NCBI GenBank assembly: GCA_947311845.1
Contig: CAMZMU010000012.1
Span: 8,498,907-8,562,906 of the forward strand
From: Poa pratensis
Lineage: Eukaryota; Streptophyta; Magnoliopsida; Poales; Poaceae
DNA: 64,000 bases
Reading direction: 5' to 3'
In this document: in pieces, positions 60,401 through 64,000 of the stretch
Numbering within the stretch: position 1 is the stretch's first letter
How the letters are laid out: the number at the start of each line of letters is the position of its first letter
Made by a program: the position numbers and the translations under genes
The notes under the pieces: generated by a model
What the model saw: only the letters and a program-made list of their open reading frames with translations
Told to the model about the DNA's origin: nothing
The model's database searches: none

Positions 60401-62494
60401 TGCAACAACTGTTGAACTAGCTTGTAAGGAAAATAGATGAAAAACAGCAGATGACAGGCATGTAAGGAACATAGATGAAAAAGGCAAAAGGCAAGGATGT
60501 ACTGATCAAGTAAGCATGCTGTGTACACAAACTAGTAGATGATAAGCATATGTGAAATAGCTGACGACAGGAGTTTGCAGCAGAATTCACAAAGAGAGAT
60601 TCAAGAGATGAAAAGAATTCAAGGGGACTTACAATTGCTCTTTTCACAGGCGAAGTGTATCCCCCCTTCTTGCCTTTTTGCAGATTTTTGAACAATTCGA
60701 GGGCATTTAGCGAACCATTTGAGGAAAGCTCGTAGCTCCGAGAACCGGTGAGACCAGGGTACAAGATCTTTGTTCTGCTATCTTTAGCTTTCATACAGGC
60801 CGTCTACACAAACAATGTATAAACACATTAGCATCAGTCGAGATTATAGAATTGAAGCAATAGCAAGCTTGAGTGAACAAAGACAAGGACCTGTTTGGCG
60901 GATGTGGACCAGGAATCGAGTAACGCACACCATTGAACGGTGTGCATGTTTTTCAAGCCTTTAGGAGGTGTCCGTGAAATACTAGACTTGCCCTTAATAG
61001 GGTCCCAATACTCGGACTTCAGATCATAGTGTCTTTGTTTTGTACGGTCCCTTAGATTTCTCAAAAGAGAATGTTTAATCATAGGGTCTCGACGTTCATA
61101 ATAAACTTTGGCTGATACAAAAGAAAGAGCATTATTCAGTTTTATGACCAACAATGGAAAGAACTAGAAGCAAGAGTTAAGAACTGGAAGCAAGAGATAC
61201 AAAACGTACACTAACGTGGCCGGAGAAGGCTTGATATATGTCATCCCTGTCCTTGTACAATTTGAAATGGGTAAAGAGAGGGACAACCTCCTTGACAGCT
61301 ATTGAACATGCAGTAGCATACATGCTAGCAATCTTTCCGTCAGTTGGCCTTGTCATCCCCGGAGGAATAACAATTCTTAACCTCTGTCCTTTTGACTTCC
61401 TGTCCAGCTCCTTTCCCATGTTTATTCCCCTTTCCGTCCCGACAGCTAGAGCCAGCCCTCGCCCATCTACAAAATCGTGGCCCTGCTAGAGTTAGTGTTC
61501 TGCATTTTGGATTTGACTCCGTAAATAAATAGTGTAGAGTTAGAGCATTCAATCTATGTAACATGTTACCTCCATCTCCATGCAGGCTAAAGTCAGCATG
61601 ACTATCTCTCCATTGGGGAAGATTCTCGTTCTCAGCAGCTTGCGACTGGACTTGGGGACCTAGCCCTTGGCCTGTGTATTCTTGTGGCAGCCAGTTGCCT
61701 CGTTGTGTGTGGTGGGCGCCTCCTCATTGTGATCAGCTGCCTGCTTGTTTGGGGTGGGTGTCTCCTCGCAGTGGGGAGCTGCCTCCTTTTGTGGGGCAAC
61801 TGCCTGCTCGCATTGGGCAGCTTCCTGCTCGCCTTGGGCTGCATCCTGCTGGCCTTGGGGAGCTTCCTGCTCGCCTTGGGCAGCATCCTGCTGGCCTTGG
61901 GGAGCTGTCAGCCCGCGTGGGGAGGCTGCCTTCTTTTGCTTCTTGTGCTTGATAGGTGTCTCGATGCTATCAGGCTTGCCAGCACTATGTCTTGTACGCC
62001 GTAGTGGTGCGGGTGTAGTTGATACTTCCAAATTCAGTTTGCCTTTTTACTGGATCCCCTAGTCTCAGATTTTTTTTGTGTTGTCACCTGCATCTGCGTT
62101 GACGCGCTTATTACCAGGAGGCATTTGTCCCCTACCGGATGTCACCTTGCCTTTCCAGCTCCTAAACTGCACAGTTCATATGCACCAATCATTTGGGATA
62201 GTAGCAGAAAGCCACAATGTATATGGGACAACAGTAATTAAGCTAGCAGTTCTACACAAGATAAGTAATCAGCACCTTCATTGTTGAGCTATCATGCAAG
62301 GGTGATGAGCTAGCAGGTAAGGGTTCAGCCTGCAGCTCACTGTCAAGTGATTCCATTGGCATGTCTCCTTCATTGTAAAGGTCCTTCCTGATCTTTTTAG
62401 GGGAGAGTATGGTTGGCAATGAAACAAGAGATGCTACAGACCTACCCAGTCGTGGATGGTTTCTCATGATATTTTTTAGCCGTGTATCGTCCAT
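54440..62494 (-). pseudogene. CACTA-G gene: Transposase_24 (Ptta/En/Spm) type protein, broken by solo LTR F
   Basis: Exons inferred from splice signals: 62494 to about 62283 (MDDTRLKNIMRNHPRLGRS), about 62060-61569 (basic start, then a Gln/Glu/Ala repeat with QGQQDAAQGEQEA), 61466-61212 (VIPPGMTRPTDGKIAS, KEVVPLFTHFKLYKDRDD), 61111-60891 (YYERRDPMIKHSLLRNLRD, KNMHTVQWCALLDSW), 60803-60633 (YPGLTGSRSYELSSNG), and a last exon split by F: 60163-60107 plus 54781-54440. The last exon ends in a coiled coil (QLQLQLDAERAGKHELQAL, MREEQAASKKAHEAVALL). Lesions: a frame change in the repeat exon near 61660, an in-frame TAG near 54600 in the coiled coil, and the LTR insertion. Family role: a DNA-binding partner of the CACTA transposase. 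Confidence 0.7.
54787..60106 (-). mobile_element. solo LTR F (5.3 kb) of a long-LTR Gypsy element
   Basis: Starts TGTGAGGACCCC (plus strand) and ends GGGATGTTACA; flanked by TTGGA at 54782-54786 and 60107-60111. In element direction it opens TGTAACATCCCAAATTTT, the same type of start as Gyp-C and LARD-E. There is no primer site, second LTR or gene inside, so it is a solo LTR left by recombination between two LTRs (inference). A GC-rich section at 58140-58800 likely holds the promoter; 55480-55640 has duplicated CCAGCCC(T/G)TCGGTATAGTTGCA blocks. Confidence 0.85.
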
Positions 62495-62504
62495 GGGTTT
62501 TGTT

Positions 62505-64000
62505 TGTGGTTCTAACATGAATAAAGAGCTCAACATAAAGGATTTGTATGCCAACGATGCTTTCTTTGGAGACATTTTCGCTCAATGTTCGGAGCACAAA
62601 GGAGTTGGTGATTACTATTTGCATCAAGGTTTCTTGTTCAAGGCTAACAAACTTTGCATTCCCGAGTCTTCGCTTCGCACAGAGGAGCGCTCATGGGACA
62701 TTTTGGACGCGAAAAGACCTTCGCCATGCTCACCACCAACTACTTTTGGCCCCACATGTACCGCGATGTGAACCGCCTTGTGCGCCGATGTTCTATATGT
62801 CTCAAAGCTAAGTCTACGCTAAACTCTCATGGCCTATACACTCCTTTACCCATTCCACATAAACCTTGGTCCGATATTGCTATGGATTTCGTATTAGGTC
62901 TTCCACGAACTAAAATAAACAAGGATTCTATATTTGTCGTCATTGACCGATTCTCTAAGATGGCACATTTCATACCATGCAATAAGACCGACGATGCTTC
63001 ACATATTGCTACGCTGTTCTTTAGGGAAATCGTCCATCTTCATGGAGTGCCCAAGACCGTGGTGTCGGATCGTGAAGTCAAGTTCGTCAGTTATTTTTGG
63101 AAGACATTGATGGCCAAGATGGGAATCAAGCAACTCTTCTCCACCGCCTACCACCCTCAAACGGATGGTCAAACCGAAGTGGTGAATCAAAGCCTTTCTA
63201 CACTCCTTCGTGTGTTGATCAAGCCAAATTTGAAGAATTGGGAAGAGTGCATCCCACACGCCGAGTTCGCCTATAATCGAGCACTACACCGAGCAACGAA
63301 TAGAAGCCCATTCGAGATCGTCTATGGCTACACCCCCTACACCGCGCTTGACATGCTACCACTTCCACTCCGTGAGCAAGTTAACATGGACTTCAACAAA
63401 CGCGCCGCTTACATGAAGAAGCTACATGAGGAAACAAGAGCTACGCTCAAGAAGCACAATGAAGCACATGCTAAGAAGATGAACAAGAACAAGCGTGCCA
63501 TGATATTTGAAGAAGGAGACCTTGTTTGGCTACATCTTCACAAAGATCGCTTTTCGGATGCAAGGAAGTCCAAGCTTCACCCTCGAGGAGACAGACCTTT
63601 CAAGGTTCTCAAGCGCATCAACGACAATACCTACAAGATCGACATCTCCAACTCCAAGCACTTGGTCCATGACACCTTCAATGTGACCGATCTATCGCCA
63701 TACTATGGGACATCAAGTGATGAGGATGACCAAGAGTCGAGGACGACTCTTTTCCAAGTGGGGGGGAGATGATGTAGTGCGCCCTACACATGACACGCCA
63801 AGTGGACCAATGACAAGAGCTAGAGTCAAAGCTCTACATGATAAGGTGAATTCACTCCTATCTATGTGTGACCTTGACACTCCCTTGAATGGTTTGCTAC
63901 TTCATTCCGATACCTTGTGTGTGCACAGCTATGGTGGACTTGATGACCCCTATGAAGATCTCCAAGGAAGTGATGAAGATGGCCAAGAAGCAAGACAAGA
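62505..64000 (+). mobile_element. Gyp-H: Gypsy pol fragment running off the right edge
   Basis: Plus-strand integrase and downstream sequence only; the upstream part of the element is absent and the junction with CACTA-G at about 62500-62510 shows no LTR. After the integrase a second open stretch (63776-64000) in another frame contains PMTRARVKALHDKVNSLL, a tail seen in some cereal Gypsy polyproteins. Confidence 0.8.
62520..63772 (+). pseudogene. integrase of Gyp-H
   Basis: Zinc-binding region (GDYYLHQGFLFKANKLCIPE, then after a small deletion GALMGHFGREKT and RRCSICLKAKS), catalytic core with D, D, E: SDIAMDFVLGLPR, VVSDREVKFVSYFW, HPQTDGQTEVVNQ, and a C-terminal region (FEEGDLVWLHLHKDRF, HPRGDRPFKVLKRINDNTYKID, FNVTDLSPYYG). 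The front is damaged: a short deletion with frame change near 62670 removes the residues before GALMGHF, including the first zinc ligand area. The ORF stops at 63772, just after a run of seven G (about 63762-63768); the following frame continues the coding pattern, so a one-base change in that run probably created the stop. Strand transfer enzyme; inactive here as a fragment. Confidence 0.88.

Larger units (their letters stand above)
53495..62504 (-). mobile_element. CACTA-G: partial CACTA element with solo LTR F inside
   Basis: Left terminus CACTATAACAAATCCGGC at 53495, followed by subterminal repeats with CGACGTTT/ACGTCG words. A minus-strand multi-exon gene with Transposase_24-type (Ptta/En/Spm) sequence runs from 62494 to 54440. 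The right end, where TNP2 would be expected, is missing: at about 62504 the sequence changes abruptly to Gypsy integrase (Gyp-H). The opposite terminus is not in the window. Confidence 0.75.

Overview
The window looks like intergenic DNA from a large-genome grass, most likely a Triticeae species (wheat, barley, rye, Aegilops). I base this on the families present: Athila-type and chromovirus-type Gypsy retrotransposons, a CACTA transposon with TGGTCCCGGTT subterminal repeats, and very long-LTR non-coding elements. I see no host protein gene, tRNA, rRNA or CRISPR array. Essentially all of it is transposable elements, most inserted inside one another.

Layout, outermost first. (1) Gyp-C, a minus-strand Gypsy element, occupies 6000-8308 and 49136-53001; its pol and 3' LTR lie left of the window. 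(2) Gyp-D, an Athila-type element that starts left of the window, ends at 5999 and interrupts the start of the Gyp-C reverse transcriptase. (3) Gyp-B (8309-49135, target duplication GTTGG) sits in the pre-gag ORF of Gyp-C. (4) Gyp-A (10185-44176, duplication CTTCC), a full Athila-type element with gag, protease, RT, RNase H and integrase, sits in Gyp-B. (5) CACTA-T (12731-36449, duplication CAT) sits in the 3' internal region of Gyp-A and carries a TNP2 transposase gene, a second gene with a Ulp1-like protease end, and a 163-residue ORF. (6) LARD-E (20169-31925, duplication GTACC), with 4.4 kb LTRs and a non-coding interior, sits in CACTA-T. The order of insertion is therefore C, then B, then A, then CACTA-T, then E; D entered C independently.

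The right-hand 11 kb (53002-64000) holds two diverged copies of a repeat of about 317 bp spacing, a second CACTA element (CACTA-G, 53495 to about 62504) whose Transposase_24-type gene is broken by a 5.3 kb solo LTR (F, 54787-60106, duplication TTGGA), and a plus-strand Gypsy integrase fragment (Gyp-H) running off the right edge.

How the parts would work: autonomous Gypsy elements supply Gag, protease, RT and integrase, primed by tRNA-Asp (A, B, D) or initiator tRNA-Met (C, E). Gyp-B and LARD-E have no recognisable pol and must have moved with proteins made elsewhere. CACTA-T would use TNP2 with its second protein acting on the terminal repeats. Most coding regions carry small frameshifts, many at short homopolymer runs, so these copies are probably inactive unless those indels are sequence errors. 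Element labels (A-H, T) are mine; family names are given only as tentative.
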